A DNA stretch of 36,035 nucleotides from Nitrososphaerales archaeon (GCA_030745655.1 JASLOE010000007.1:1-36035), one strand, 5' to 3'; positions 7,907 through 16,089 are shown, counted from the first letter of the stretch. The notes: a model not told the origin generated them from the sequence alone. Numbers and translations: made by a program.

Positions 7907-8729
7907 TGCATATTCCACATACTATGTTTACTTCTTTTCCTACAGCTACTTCCTGTTCTTCAATAGAAAAGATCAGATTAAGTTTGTATATACCTGATGA
8001 AACTATCTTTTCAGATGCAACTATTTCGATGTTCTCACTAAATTCTTCCTCCGGATCTAAATCTAAGGTAAGAGTTGTTTCACCATAATTACTAGGTATA
8101 CTGGTTTTAGGTGTTGAAATGAGAACGACTCTAATATCCCCCTTAAAACTGTCTAGAAGCGGGTTAGTGAATTGAATGTTAAAAGGAACTAAAACATGAG
8201 ATGCATTAATTTGATTAATAGGCAAAGACGTTATCTGGATATTATCTTCAGCGATATTCAAATCAAGTTTAGGGATCGAAAAATCAATCGAAGTTGCTAA
8301 TCCTAAAGACAGAAATGGTTGAAAAGATACATTACCATTAACTGAAAGCGATATATTTCCATCCTTAATAGATGATATATCGATAGGAACATCAATAAAC
8401 AAGTTTTTATCTTCATTCGGCATAATAGTTTCAGATATTTGTTTGATGTCTCCAATAATAGTGGAATCAGACGATATTTCTCCGTCCAATATCAAATGAA
8501 TTGGTAATACTCCTTTATTTGGAACCGTCAAATTTACTTTGAATTTAAAAACCCCATCTTCAATGGATCTAGTCATATCCGGTTGAAGATTGTTGAAATT
8601 ATCGATAATGTAAGTAGTTTCTTCGTATAAAGAGTACCCAATAATCCCAAACGAAGCAAAAGCAACTAAACTAATTATTAGCGAGGCCCGTCCCAGAGCT
8701 TTAAGCGCTGGTCCTGAGTCTCGTGGCAT
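7899..8729 (-). CDS. Membrane-anchored protein with tandem LEA2-like beta domains
   Basis: This 276-residue protein has a single N-terminal membrane segment (about 14-34) and then two similar beta-rich stretches (about 48-140 and 170-270). Alternating hydrophobic strands such as FKVNLTVPNKG and VPFNIQFTNPL resemble LEA type 2 (water stress) immunoglobulin-like domains. It ends in VCGICND, a CxxC tail that may be redox-active or bind metal. The start ATG at 8729 is preceded by AGGAG about 9 bases upstream. It lies between two small membrane-protein genes on the same strand. The LEA2 assignment is by strand pattern only and should be treated as tentative. Confidence 0.65.
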   Translation of the reverse strand: MPRDSGPALKALGRASLIISLVAFASFGIIGYSLYEETTYIIDNFNNLQPDMTRSIEDGVFKFKVNLTVPNKGVLPIHLILDGEISSDSTIIGDIKQISETIMPNEDKNLFIDVPIDISSIKDGNISLSVNGNVSFQPFLSLGLATSIDFSIPKLDLNIAEDNIQITSLPINQINASHVLVPFNIQFTNPLLDSFKGDIRVVLISTPKTSIPSNYGETTLTLDLDPEEEFSENIEIVASEKIVSSGIYKLNLIFSIEEQEVAVGKEVNIVCGICND

Positions 8730-8758
8730 TTAATCTTACTCCTAGAGACAGATTAATA

Positions 8759-9112
8759 CTATTCTTTCTTTTCTTTTTCAGAGATTTCTTTACCTTCAGT
8801 TGTTGTATAGACACCTGTATCTTTATCCACTTTAAACGTGACTACACCAACACCTTTTTCAACCTTCATAAAATCCACACCACGAACCAATAGAATAGAT
8901 CCTACCCAAGCCATAACTCCAAGGAACATAACTTGAATAGCTGAACCAAGAACAAGAGTTAGCATTGATTGAACATCAGATAATTGATCAGTATCAAAAG
9001 GATAGTAAGAATTGAATATGTCAAAAGACCTCATAAATACTATTATTAGAAGTACTATTCCAATAACAGTTATTGTGATACCAACAATCCCAGATCTTTC
9101 TATTTTCACCAT
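8759..9112 (-). CDS. Two-TM membrane protein, unknown
   Basis: This 117-residue protein has two hydrophobic segments (about 10-30 and 55-78) and a charged C-terminal region ending EISEKEKKE. I chose ATG 9112 (MVKIERSG). The ORF-track start at 9160 is a TTG that abuts a TATA-like box at 9161-9170, so it cannot be part of a normally initiated transcript. It is likely the first gene of a three-gene minus-strand operon with the exported protein and the four-TM protein. No family is recognised. Confidence 0.65.
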   Translation of the reverse strand: MVKIERSGIVGITITVIGIVLLIIVFMRSFDIFNSYYPFDTDQLSDVQSMLTLVLGSAIQVMFLGVMAWVGSILLVRGVDFMKVEKGVGVVTFKVDKDTGVYTTTEGKEISEKEKKE

Positions 9113-9160
9113 GATAACCAGATAATCTATTCCTATTATATAAATGCGGACAACATTCAA

Positions 9161-9170
9161 TATATAAAAT
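9161..9170 (-). promoter_or_regulatory. Candidate TATA box for the 8759-9112 gene
   Basis: The minus-strand sequence ATTTTATATA lies ~50 bases before the chosen ATG. With a start of transcription ~25 bases downstream this gives a short leader. It is judged by eye only. Confidence 0.35.
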
Positions 9171-9215
9171 ATTTTTTATTTTCTAATTTATGACATATTG
9201 TTCTTAATCAATTAG

Positions 9216-10271
9216 TTATGACAGATATGTTTCAGAAAATATTTTTTGTGCTTCCCTAATTTTAATAAGTTTTGGAGGACTTTTGAAACCATAAGCACAT
9301 ATTTCATTTGGTGCACCATATTTACCACTTTCTTTACTAATCTGAATGGATCTAATTGTGTCAAGAAGAATGTTTGCTGCATTTGCTCCATCATTTGTTC
9401 TCAAGTAGAGATCCATACAAATTGGGCTTTCAAGGAATCCTTTCCCAGTTATCCAATAGTAACTTGTTCTATCACTCCCCATAAAATCAACATATTCAGT
9501 AGTACCAGTCACAATATTCATCTTGTATGGAACTTCAACTGATATTGAAGAAGTTTTAACACTGCGTTTGATCCCTTTATTCTGTTCGTCAATTGTATTC
9601 ATTGTCTCTACTCCACCTCCAACGTCGAGCTGATAACTCTTTGACGCCTTAATTCCTCTTTCCAACATATATTCTAGAATTCCTCGGTGAAAAGCAGTTC
9701 CTCCAAATTGACTCATTAGATCATCACCAACCAAAAGTAATTCTGCTTTCTTAAAGGCGGAAACTATGTTAGGATCACAAGCGATAGGTGAGGGTGTGCA
9801 ATTAACGAAAGAGCATCCAGCCTGTAATGCAGCTTCTGCATAAGCCTTAGATGTCTTATCCAACCCAGATGGTATTAGATTTAAAACAACATCTACACCA
9901 CTTTTCTTTAGGATGGGTGCGATCTCATCATTACTCAAACTATTTCCAGTTCCTATTAGTTTAGTAACCTTCTCAGGAAGCTTATCCAACATTATTCCTT
10001 TCCGGATAGAAATACCCTGATTTCCTATTTCCAAGTGTTTAGTACTCTTATTTGGTTCAATGAATATTGCTTCACTAAGGTCTTCTCCAATCTTTGCAGG
10101 ATTAATATCGAAAGCTTCTGTTACCTCAATATTATCTAGGTTGTATCCCCCAAGTTTAGGATGCCAGAGACCCGGAAGTTTACCCTCTTTTTTATAAGAA
10201 GCTATCCCCTGAACAAAAATACATGCACTGTTTCCAACTCCAATAATGGCAACTTTAATCTTCTTAGGCAT
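9216..10271 (-). CDS. ino1: myo-Inositol-1-phosphate synthase family protein
   Basis: It converts glucose-6-phosphate to inositol-1-phosphate with bound NAD, the first step toward archaeal phosphoinositol lipid head groups and some solutes. Visible landmarks are the N-terminal Rossmann site VAIIGVGNSA (8-17), FVNCTPSP in the middle, and the C-terminal family block with DFMGSDRTSYYWITGKGF, ICMDLYLRTNDGANAA and LLDTIRSIQ. Its 351 residues match the archaeal short form. The ATG at 10271 has GGTGA at 10278-10282. It is divergent from the small membrane-protein gene at 10350. Confidence is high at family level. Confidence 0.93.
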   Translation of the reverse strand: MPKKIKVAIIGVGNSACIFVQGIASYKKEGKLPGLWHPKLGGYNLDNIEVTEAFDINPAKIGEDLSEAIFIEPNKSTKHLEIGNQGISIRKGIMLDKLPEKVTKLIGTGNSLSNDEIAPILKKSGVDVVLNLIPSGLDKTSKAYAEAALQAGCSFVNCTPSPIACDPNIVSAFKKAELLLVGDDLMSQFGGTAFHRGILEYMLERGIKASKSYQLDVGGGVETMNTIDEQNKGIKRSVKTSSISVEVPYKMNIVTGTTEYVDFMGSDRTSYYWITGKGFLESPICMDLYLRTNDGANAANILLDTIRSIQISKESGKYGAPNEICAYGFKSPPKLIKIREAQKIFSETYLS

Positions 10272-10342
10272 AGATATTCACCATTTCATGACATCTTTAT
10301 ACTTTGCTTTAAAAAAGGTTCATATCTTGAGAAAATAAGAAG

Positions 10343-10347
10343 GGTGA
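10343..10347 (+). promoter_or_regulatory. Shine-Dalgarno site fixing the TTG start at 10350
   Basis: GGTGA directly precedes TTG 10350. It decides the start of the downstream gene, because the ORF-track start at 10161 would run through the antisense of ino1 and give an unlikely N-terminus. Confidence 0.55.
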
Positions 10348-10349
10348 TA

Positions 10350-10817
10350 TTGGCCTTGTCTCACGAACCTAAAAAAAGAGGCTGGATATTTGTATTAGTT
10401 AATGGTAGCTATGCGATCATTTATGGATTATTATTAGGAGTCTTAACAGAATTTATTACAGAGAATCGTATCCAAGCAGCTGGTATTATTTTCAATTCAT
10501 TACAAGAAGGTGTTTTGAATCAATATCTGAATTTGACTCTCTCCACCGGTTATCTGTTGATATCATTTGGTTTATTCGCAATATATGTCTCTTTAACAGG
10601 ATACAAATCTGGATCAAGATTATCATGGATTTTTTTTCTAATAAGCGGTGGAATCACTTGGTTCGGTCTTCTTTACTCTGATTTATCATTAGGAAGTATT
10701 CTAACAATAGGACTAGATATGGTAGGTCTTGTAACATATATCTTGGCTGTCTTAATTCCTATGAAATCAATTTTACTCGGTAAATGGCTATCTTCTATTA
10801 GCTCGAAGACCACTTAA
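10350..10817 (+). CDS. Four-TM membrane protein, unknown
   Basis: The reliable part of the ORF-track entry begins at TTG 10350 (ALSHEPKKRGW...), giving 155 residues with four membrane helices (about 13-33, 65-85, 95-113 and 120-142). The longer upstream reading is antisense to ino1 and rich in polar residues, so I dropped it. It is tail-to-tail with topoisomerase IB, and the two stop regions overlap by 20 bases. No family is recognised. Confidence 0.7.
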   Translation: MALSHEPKKRGWIFVLVNGSYAIIYGLLLGVLTEFITENRIQAAGIIFNSLQEGVLNQYLNLTLSTGYLLISFGLFAIYVSLTGYKSGSRLSWIFFLISGGITWFGLLYSDLSLGSILTIGLDMVGLVTYILAVLIPMKSILLGKWLSSISSKTT

Positions 10818-12444
10818 TTTTGGATTTTGCTATCCAACTGAACTTTTTTTGAAGTGTCTTTGCGTAAACCTTTTGCCAATCCAAATCCATACTATCTGAC
10901 CAAGATTTGTAAATTCGTGGATCTATATAATTTCTAAGAGAAGTATTCAAATTATACTCTTTTGTCTTCTTGGCCAACTGAAGAGATAGTTTTGTCTTCA
11001 ATAATCTTTCACCATATCTTTTCTGAGCTTTCTCTGTCTTTGGCGGTTTTGCCCTCAATTTTCTTAGTCTTTCCTTCTTTTTAACTATGCTTTTTTCCCA
11101 ATTCTTGGGAGGTGTTCGTTTATGGTTACAGGTTATTGCAGTTTCCAAGTTTGCCATCTTGGCATAAAATATTTTTTGAAATTCAGGTTCTTCTTGGCAA
11201 TTACTATTTTGTAGAAGGTAGGTACTTGCAACTTTTGTTGCATAAAATGTTCTGAATACCTTAGCTGTAAGTCCATCCATCGTTTTACCTAGAAACCTAT
11301 TGATATCAGAAGATCTTACTCCATCAAAAATTGTTTCTCCATTCTTCTTTCCATCCATAAAAATTTCTAGATTCTTTCTAAATAATTGAATCTTTTCAGT
11401 TTTTCCTGGTATACTCTTCGACCATGGAACACTGTCTTTTCCAAGGAAATTGAATTTTATACTATTAGATGTAATCTGTAGATGTTCAACCCGTAGAGTA
11501 GATGCACCTACTGTATCTGCTTCATCTTCATCCTTCTCATCTCCAACTCTCATGCATAACTTATCTATCAAGTAGCATACAGTTGCAATCTTTCGTGTCT
11601 TGATGTCCTTTGAATTCATTCCTCTCATTATGTGTTTCCTAATTCTTTCAAGTTTAGGTGCAAGTTTTTTTGCGTAATCAAACTTCATTTTATCACGTTG
11701 TTGCCGTATATTTGAGCTATCATGGGGCCAAACATACTTGTTTTTCTTGGTGAGCTTATCAGTCCATGAGGCAAGCCACATGGATTGGTTATCTTGAATC
11801 CTTTTACCCCATTTTTGACCCTCTGGAAGAAGTGGGTTTTCACCTTTTTTACTTAGATTCAGTGTGATATCTTTAGGATAAATTCTTGGTTTCCATCTTC
11901 CTCTAAGTGGATGTTTTCCACGTCCCATAAATATTCCAGGCGGTTCAACTAAATAGTTTGCAATTTCGGTTTTATACCCATCTATTTCTACAAATCCGTA
12001 CTTATCTTTTAATGCCTCACGTAATTTTTTTCTTTCAGCTGCAAGTTTTTTCTTTACTTCAGGTTGACTCTTTCGTTCTTTCTCCTTTTCCTGATATTTT
12101 ATAATTCTTGAGAAGTTAATATCCTGAATATTCGTGTTGGAATATTCTTGAGGAAACATTTTTAGAAAATCTAAAAGAAAGTTTGATGCAAAAACTTTAT
12201 CCTGAACGTAAGGTGTATCTCTTTTGGAAGCCCAGGCCCATGCCATTTCTTCTTGTTGAGGAGATAAAACTATCTTTTTTCCGTTAATAGTGAGAGTAAG
12301 ACCATGTGGTTTAAAGTCTGGTGGAAAAAGTACCCCATTATGTATTAATGACTTCCAAAGAATAGTCCTTTTTCTTCCTTTCCCTTTTACTGAGGGTTTT
12401 TTGTTTCTCTTTGATTTGGGATATTTTTTGTTACTTTGTGGCAT
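10798..12444 (-). CDS. Eukaryote-type DNA topoisomerase IB
   Basis: It relaxes positive and negative supercoils through a 3'-phosphotyrosyl link. The order matches the eukaryotic enzyme. A lysine-rich N-terminus is followed by the core DNA-binding region with EKEKERK and YGFVEIDGY. The catalytic core follows, with RVGDEKDEDEADTVGASTLR, VFRTFYATKV and ITCNHKRTPPKNW. The C-terminal domain carries the active-site tyrosine in SLRNYIDPRI, about residue 506 with this start. I chose ATG 12444 (MPQSNKKYPK), because the track start 12486 is a TTG adding 14 unconserved residues. Topoisomerase IB in Archaea is largely a Nitrososphaerota-lineage trait, which makes this the best taxonomic marker in the window. 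Its short ~160-residue N-terminal part resembles archaeal rather than human forms. Confidence 0.95.
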   Translation of the reverse strand: MPQSNKKYPKSKRNKKPSVKGKGRKRTILWKSLIHNGVLFPPDFKPHGLTLTINGKKIVLSPQQEEMAWAWASKRDTPYVQDKVFASNFLLDFLKMFPQEYSNTNIQDINFSRIIKYQEKEKERKSQPEVKKKLAAERKKLREALKDKYGFVEIDGYKTEIANYLVEPPGIFMGRGKHPLRGRWKPRIYPKDITLNLSKKGENPLLPEGQKWGKRIQDNQSMWLASWTDKLTKKNKYVWPHDSSNIRQQRDKMKFDYAKKLAPKLERIRKHIMRGMNSKDIKTRKIATVCYLIDKLCMRVGDEKDEDEADTVGASTLRVEHLQITSNSIKFNFLGKDSVPWSKSIPGKTEKIQLFRKNLEIFMDGKKNGETIFDGVRSSDINRFLGKTMDGLTAKVFRTFYATKVASTYLLQNSNCQEEPEFQKIFYAKMANLETAITCNHKRTPPKNWEKSIVKKKERLRKLRAKPPKTEKAQKRYGERLLKTKLSLQLAKKTKEYNLNTSLRNYIDPRIYKSWSDSMDLDWQKVYAKTLQKKFSWIAKSKIKWSSS

Positions 12445-12608
12445 CAATAATTCCTTCTGGGTTCGATGATATGATGTGACAACCAAAATACACTAAATTG
12501 TTAGTCTAATCATTCTTAATTGGAATAATTATAAAATTTTGGTTATTTATTAAATTTCCTATTCCTTTTATTGATTACCAAGTCGTCTCTATTCTTTTTA
12601 TGTCGTTC

Positions 12609-13094
12609 CTAAATGAAAAGTGAAACATCTGCATCTATGGCTAAATCTAAGTAAGTGGAAGCACCGATAATATCGTTAACCTCTGGAATCAATTCTTTTT
12701 CATTAACTTTCATAAGGCCCATCGTTGGTGAGCAAGCATGAATCCTTACTCCGGCATCTTTAGCCGATTTCATCATCTCAGGAATAGTTGGCCAGTATTT
12801 CTTTATGCGCCCTTTCATCATGGATGTAGCCATGCTTGTCATTCCTGGTATCATTCCAACAATATTTGGCATAGGTAATCCTGGATTTCCTACAGGAGCC
12901 ATCTTGATAGAATTAATTTTGTTCTTATTAAGAAGATCTAATCCCCAAAATGTGAAATAAAGATCCACCTTCATTCCCATTGCTGCTGCTGAAGTTGCCA
13001 AAATCAAAGGAGGATAAGCCATGTCAAGAGTTCCTTTAGAGATGACTATCACTAGTTTCTTTGTGTCTATTTTCTTTTTATTGTTTTTTGACAT
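12609..13094 (-). CDS. DsrE2-type (DrsE_2) sulfur-carrier family protein
   Basis: This 161-residue protein matches the DrsE_2 family closely: VIVISKGTLDMAYPPLILATSAAAMG near the start, then FTFWGLDLL, VGNPGLPMPNIVGMIPGMTSMA, IHACSPTMGLM and a final LDLAIDADVSLFI. The Cys in HACSPTMG is the conserved candidate sulfur-carrying residue. I chose ATG 13094. The track start at 13205 is antisense-like sequence inside the tusA frame. This start overlaps the end of tusA by 17 bases, so the pair is almost certainly translated together. The likely role is persulfide transfer with TusA; the acceptor is unknown. Confidence 0.9.
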   Translation of the reverse strand: MSKNNKKKIDTKKLVIVISKGTLDMAYPPLILATSAAAMGMKVDLYFTFWGLDLLNKNKINSIKMAPVGNPGLPMPNIVGMIPGMTSMATSMMKGRIKKYWPTIPEMMKSAKDAGVRIHACSPTMGLMKVNEKELIPEVNDIIGASTYLDLAIDADVSLFI

Positions 13095-13317
13095 AAATCT
13101 TCCACACATCTTCTTCTTTTGTTGATGAAATAAATTCATTACCAGTACGTTTTGCCCAAGCTTGAAGGTCTGGAACGGCTGCAGGATCTGTTGAAAGAAC
13201 TTCAAGGATTTGACCTGTGCTCATTTTTTCAATCATTTCGTTAGTTTTAACGAGTGGCCATGGGCATAAAGTTCCTCTGCAATCTAATGTATCATCCGTT
13301 TCTTTTCCCGATGTCAT
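13078..13317 (-). CDS. tusA: TusA-family sulfur carrier protein
   Basis: The core LDCRGTLCPWPLVKTNEMI holds the family's CPxP motif, whose Cys carries the persulfide. It is followed by the beta-alpha-beta fold ending WKIYVKKQ. I chose ATG 13317 (MTSGKETDD), giving a 79-residue protein of usual size. ATG 13350 (MKSNYYC) is an alternative that adds 11 residues, and the TTG/ATG starts further upstream seem too early. It is in an overlapping pair with the DsrE2-type gene and divergent from the thioredoxin-reductase-like gene. Confidence 0.9.
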   Translation of the reverse strand: MTSGKETDDTLDCRGTLCPWPLVKTNEMIEKMSTGQILEVLSTDPAAVPDLQAWAKRTGNEFISSTKEEDVWKIYVKKQ

Positions 13318-13446
13318 TCTGATGATGTCACAATAATAATTTGATTTCATTACTATATTAAGTTTCAATAGTCTCTCGTAAAAAACTATGTCTACCTAAT
13401 GATTATTGATAATAAATATCTCCTCTCGAATTATTATTATCGAAAA

Positions 13447-13456
13447 AGGTTTATTT
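13447..13456 (+). promoter_or_regulatory. Candidate TATA box of the TrxR-like gene
   Basis: GTTTATTTCA preceded by purine-rich GAAAAAG (BRE-like) is about 20-27 bases before ATG 13474. This spacing suggests a leaderless transcript. It is judged by eye. Confidence 0.35.
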
Positions 13457-13473
13457 CACCTCTTTTATTCTGA

Positions 13474-14448
13474 ATGCATATGACAAAAGATACCGGTTAT
13501 GATATTATTATAGTGGGAGCAGCAACAGCAGGTTTAACTTCAGCTATTTATGCGGCACGTCAAGGTATGCGAACCCTTATTATTGGAAAGGATTTAGGTG
13601 GTCAGGCACTCCTCACTAATGATATTCAGAATTATCCTGGATATGGTAAAATTGATGGATTCTCACTAATATCAAAGTTTGAAGAACAAGTCAAGAAGCT
13701 TAATGTTGAAATAATCTATGATGAAGTTATAAAAATATCCGATCAAAATAGCCACTTCATTGTTTATACATCATCAAAAGAATTTGTAGGCCAAGCAGTG
13801 ATACTGGCGTTTGGGAAAACTCCGAGAGACATTGGGGCACCTGGAGAAGACGTGTTCAAAGGAAGAGGGGTATCATATTGTACAACCTGTGATGGTCCCC
13901 TTTATCGTGGAAAGACTGTGGCTATTGTGGGTTCTGTAGAACATGCGGTGGAAGCCGCGGTTATGCTAAGTGATTTGGCGAAGAAAGTATACTTCATATT
14001 TTTAAGGGATAAACCGGCAGGAGATAATGATCTTATTTCCAATTTAGAGAATAGAAAGAATGTTATCTTTGTTTCTAACTCTTCTGTTAAGGAAATAACA
14101 GGAGATAAATTTGTTGAATCAATCAAAATACTGAATTTGAAGAAAGGTTCTGAGGAAGAGTACGAGGTTGATGGAATATTTGTAGAGTTAGGACATATTG
14201 CAAAGACTGATTTTGTTAAGAATTTTGTGGATCTTACTGATGGAAAAGAAATAATCATTGATCGAGAAGGAAATACTTCACGGAAAGGTGTATTTGCGGC
14301 TGGAGATGTAACTGATATGCCCTTCAGACAATTAATAATATCCGCTGGACAAGGATCTATAGCTGCTTTATCAGCATATAACTACCTCCAAAGATTGAGG
14401 GGAAAATCAATAATACGTGCAGATTGGAAAAGCAAAAAGGTAACATAA
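13474..14448 (+). CDS. trxB: Thioredoxin-reductase-like flavoprotein, atypical NAD(P)H site
   Basis: A two-Rossmann flavoprotein of the TrxR family. It shows an FAD site near 12-24 (IIVGAATAGLTSA, with Ala in the middle Gly position), a redox-active CTTC pair at Cys136/Cys139, and a C-terminal FAAGDVTDMPFRQ-type FAD motif near 275-290. The second nucleotide site is degenerate: where classical enzymes have GGGNSAxxAA and HRRxxxR, this protein has GSVEHAVEAA (153-162) and FLRDKPAG (176-183). This implies that NADPH is not its electron donor; ferredoxin or F420 have been shown for other NADPH-independent TrxR-like proteins. At 324 residues it is full length. ATG 13474 is used; ATG 13480 is a close alternative. 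Confidence 0.88.
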   Translation: MHMTKDTGYDIIIVGAATAGLTSAIYAARQGMRTLIIGKDLGGQALLTNDIQNYPGYGKIDGFSLISKFEEQVKKLNVEIIYDEVIKISDQNSHFIVYTSSKEFVGQAVILAFGKTPRDIGAPGEDVFKGRGVSYCTTCDGPLYRGKTVAIVGSVEHAVEAAVMLSDLAKKVYFIFLRDKPAGDNDLISNLENRKNVIFVSNSSVKEITGDKFVESIKILNLKKGSEEEYEVDGIFVELGHIAKTDFVKNFVDLTDGKEIIIDREGNTSRKGVFAAGDVTDMPFRQLIISAGQGSIAALSAYNYLQRLRGKSIIRADWKSKKVT

Positions 14449-14487
14449 TCTATTATTGTATTATAATTGAGATCTTATGAGATGAAT

Positions 14488-14805
14488 TTATTCAATTATG
14501 TGTAATCGATAGATGTGAGGTGCATTATCTACTTTCAAGATTCTTTCACATTGAACCTTTTTTATTCCGGCATCAAAGAATTCTAAATGTGCTGTATTAT
14601 CACATGTTATCAAATCAAGTTCTTCTTTTTTACAAAATTCACCTAATTTGTCATCACCTATCCTTTGTTCAAGACCTTCAGTTTTGCTTACTCTTAGAAT
14701 TTTAATATATTGTTTTTTTATTTGTTCTTCTAGATCATCAGGTAAGCGAAGTCTATTTTGATCAAGTATTACACCAGAATTTTCGGTTAAAGTTATATCT
14801 GTCAT
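14488..14805 (-). CDS. Small protein with a PIN-like C-terminal motif
   Basis: The 105-residue ORF has an ATG at 14805 and a balanced, protein-like composition. The second half, GDDKLGEFCKKEELDLITCDNTAHLEF, resembles the alternating helix-strand pattern and acidic residues of PIN-domain nucleases (VapC/DUF5615 style). However, the N-terminal catalytic Asp region of a true PIN domain is not obvious, so it may be a minimal or inactive relative. No antitoxin gene is seen beside it. It converges with the TrxR-like gene. The gene call is moderate and the fold call is weak. Confidence 0.5.
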   Translation of the reverse strand: MTDITLTENSGVILDQNRLRLPDDLEEQIKKQYIKILRVSKTEGLEQRIGDDKLGEFCKKEELDLITCDNTAHLEFFDAGIKKVQCERILKVDNAPHIYRLHIIE

Positions 14806-15018
14806 AAAGAGTCATTTTTTCCTATTCATAATATTAGTGTTGTGGCCTATAAGCAAACCCAAACCTAAGTACAGAGAACTTGTACCTCCGATTTCACACA
14901 TCATAAAGATGGAAAAATGGGATTAATCTAAAGTCTTTGTGGTTAAACGTTTTGAATCTACTTAATATTTCATGACATAGATGTTTTAAGAGCGACTAGA
15001 TAATAAGTACTTATTCAT

Positions 15019-15792
15019 ATGAATAGACGAAATAGGCTGGGATATGTTTTGTTTGAGAATAAATCTTTATCAAATAACAGTAGTCTTGCATTAATATCTT
15101 TTTTTGCTGTCCTCTATACTGTGCTTAGACTAATTCCAACTTTTCCTATGATTGGTGCAACAGGAACTTTTTCTGCATCGGATGTAGTTTCACCGCTTTA
15201 TGGTCTACTTCTCGGACCGTATATAGGAGGGGTCAGTATTATTTTAGGAACATTTCTCTCCATAGTTTTTGGTCGGCCTCCAATTTTTTTAGGACTTGAT
15301 TTTCTACCCGCATTAGTTGGTGCTGTTGCATTAGGATTATTGGTTAGAAGAAGGTTTCATTTGGTTAGCCTTTTTTATTCAATTATAATTTTATTTTTCT
15401 TAGTGAATCCCTTAACCCTTATCTCAGTTAATTTTCCATATGGAATAGTTATTCCTTTCAACTGGCTCCATTTCCTTGCATTCATTATTCTCATTTCTCC
15501 TTTAAGTCGTAAAGCACTAAATTGGATTACAGCAGATTCATCAAAATATTTACCCCAAGGTTTACTCATTCTATGCTTTATTGGAACAATGATGCAACAC
15601 CTTACAGGTGCCATACTTTTTGAAAATGTTTTTGGTTTTTTGTTGGCTGAAATTCCTGCTGATGGTTGGCCGGCTATATGGACAACAATATTCTACCTGT
15701 ATCCAATTGAGAGAATCATGATTACGGTTATTGCAACTATTATCGGGTCTGCTTTGTTTACTACATTGGGAATAAGTAGAAAAACACGATAA
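15019..15792 (+). CDS. ECF-transporter S-component-like membrane protein
   Basis: This 257-residue protein has about seven hydrophobic segments. After the first helix it shows the S-component style stretch FSASDVVSPLYGLLLGPYIGGVSIILGTFLS, which resembles the substrate-binding helices of ECF uptake systems. An added C-terminal part has two more helices and a Pro/Arg-rich turn (LYPIERIMIT). Most S-components are nearer 180-200 residues. No EcfA or EcfT genes are nearby. The substrate is unknown. ATG 15019 is the only good start, with no clear Shine-Dalgarno sequence. Confidence 0.55.
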   Translation: MNRRNRLGYVLFENKSLSNNSSLALISFFAVLYTVLRLIPTFPMIGATGTFSASDVVSPLYGLLLGPYIGGVSIILGTFLSIVFGRPPIFLGLDFLPALVGAVALGLLVRRRFHLVSLFYSIIILFFLVNPLTLISVNFPYGIVIPFNWLHFLAFIILISPLSRKALNWITADSSKYLPQGLLILCFIGTMMQHLTGAILFENVFGFLLAEIPADGWPAIWTTIFYLYPIERIMITVIATIIGSALFTTLGISRKTR

Positions 15793-15924
15793 ATCATTTA
15801 GCATTCAGTAGAGTTCACAACAACATTATTCTTATAATTACTATACATATTACTTAAATGTCATTTTGATTATAAATTAATGTAAAGTGATAACAAGCTG
15901 GTAATAGATAGAGATAATGTCGAT

Positions 15925-16089
15925 ATGCGTTGTCCAAAATGTAGACGTTTTACATTAAAAGAATTGGATGCTGGAATTAAATGTAGCTTCTGTGGAAATC
16001 AGTTATCGCGGGGACAAACTACAAATTTTAGACTCTATAAATTACTTAAAGATGGTCAGAAACAGAAGAAATATGCCTACAGAAAATAA
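15925..16089 (+). CDS. 54-residue zinc-ribbon protein
   Basis: This short ORF is absent from the supplied track. It reads MRCPKCRRF...IKCSFCGNQLSRG and ends KKYAYRK. The two CxxC pairs (CPKC and CSFC) about 14 residues apart form a likely zinc ribbon, followed by a basic tail typical of nucleic-acid-binding or ribosome-associated small proteins. It lies in a 374-base gap between the ECF-like gene and the convergent phosphodiesterase gene. The balanced codon use, Cys spacing and clean ATG-to-TAA reading support coding. The function is unknown. Confidence 0.7.
   Translation: MRCPKCRRFTLKELDAGIKCSFCGNQLSRGQTTNFRLYKLLKDGQKQKKYAYRK

Noticed and set aside
10161-10349. N-terminal extension of the four-TM protein in the ORF track
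   Set aside because: It is antisense to ino1. GGTGA before TTG 10350 marks the real start.
14806-15018. Possible tRNA or small RNA in the 213-base gap
   Set aside because: I looked for a T-loop (GGTTCRANNCC) and cloverleaf arms and found none. There is only short AT-rich sequence with no clear hairpin.
15375-15804. Minus-strand ORFs within the ECF-like gene
   Set aside because: They are shadows of the plus-strand membrane protein.
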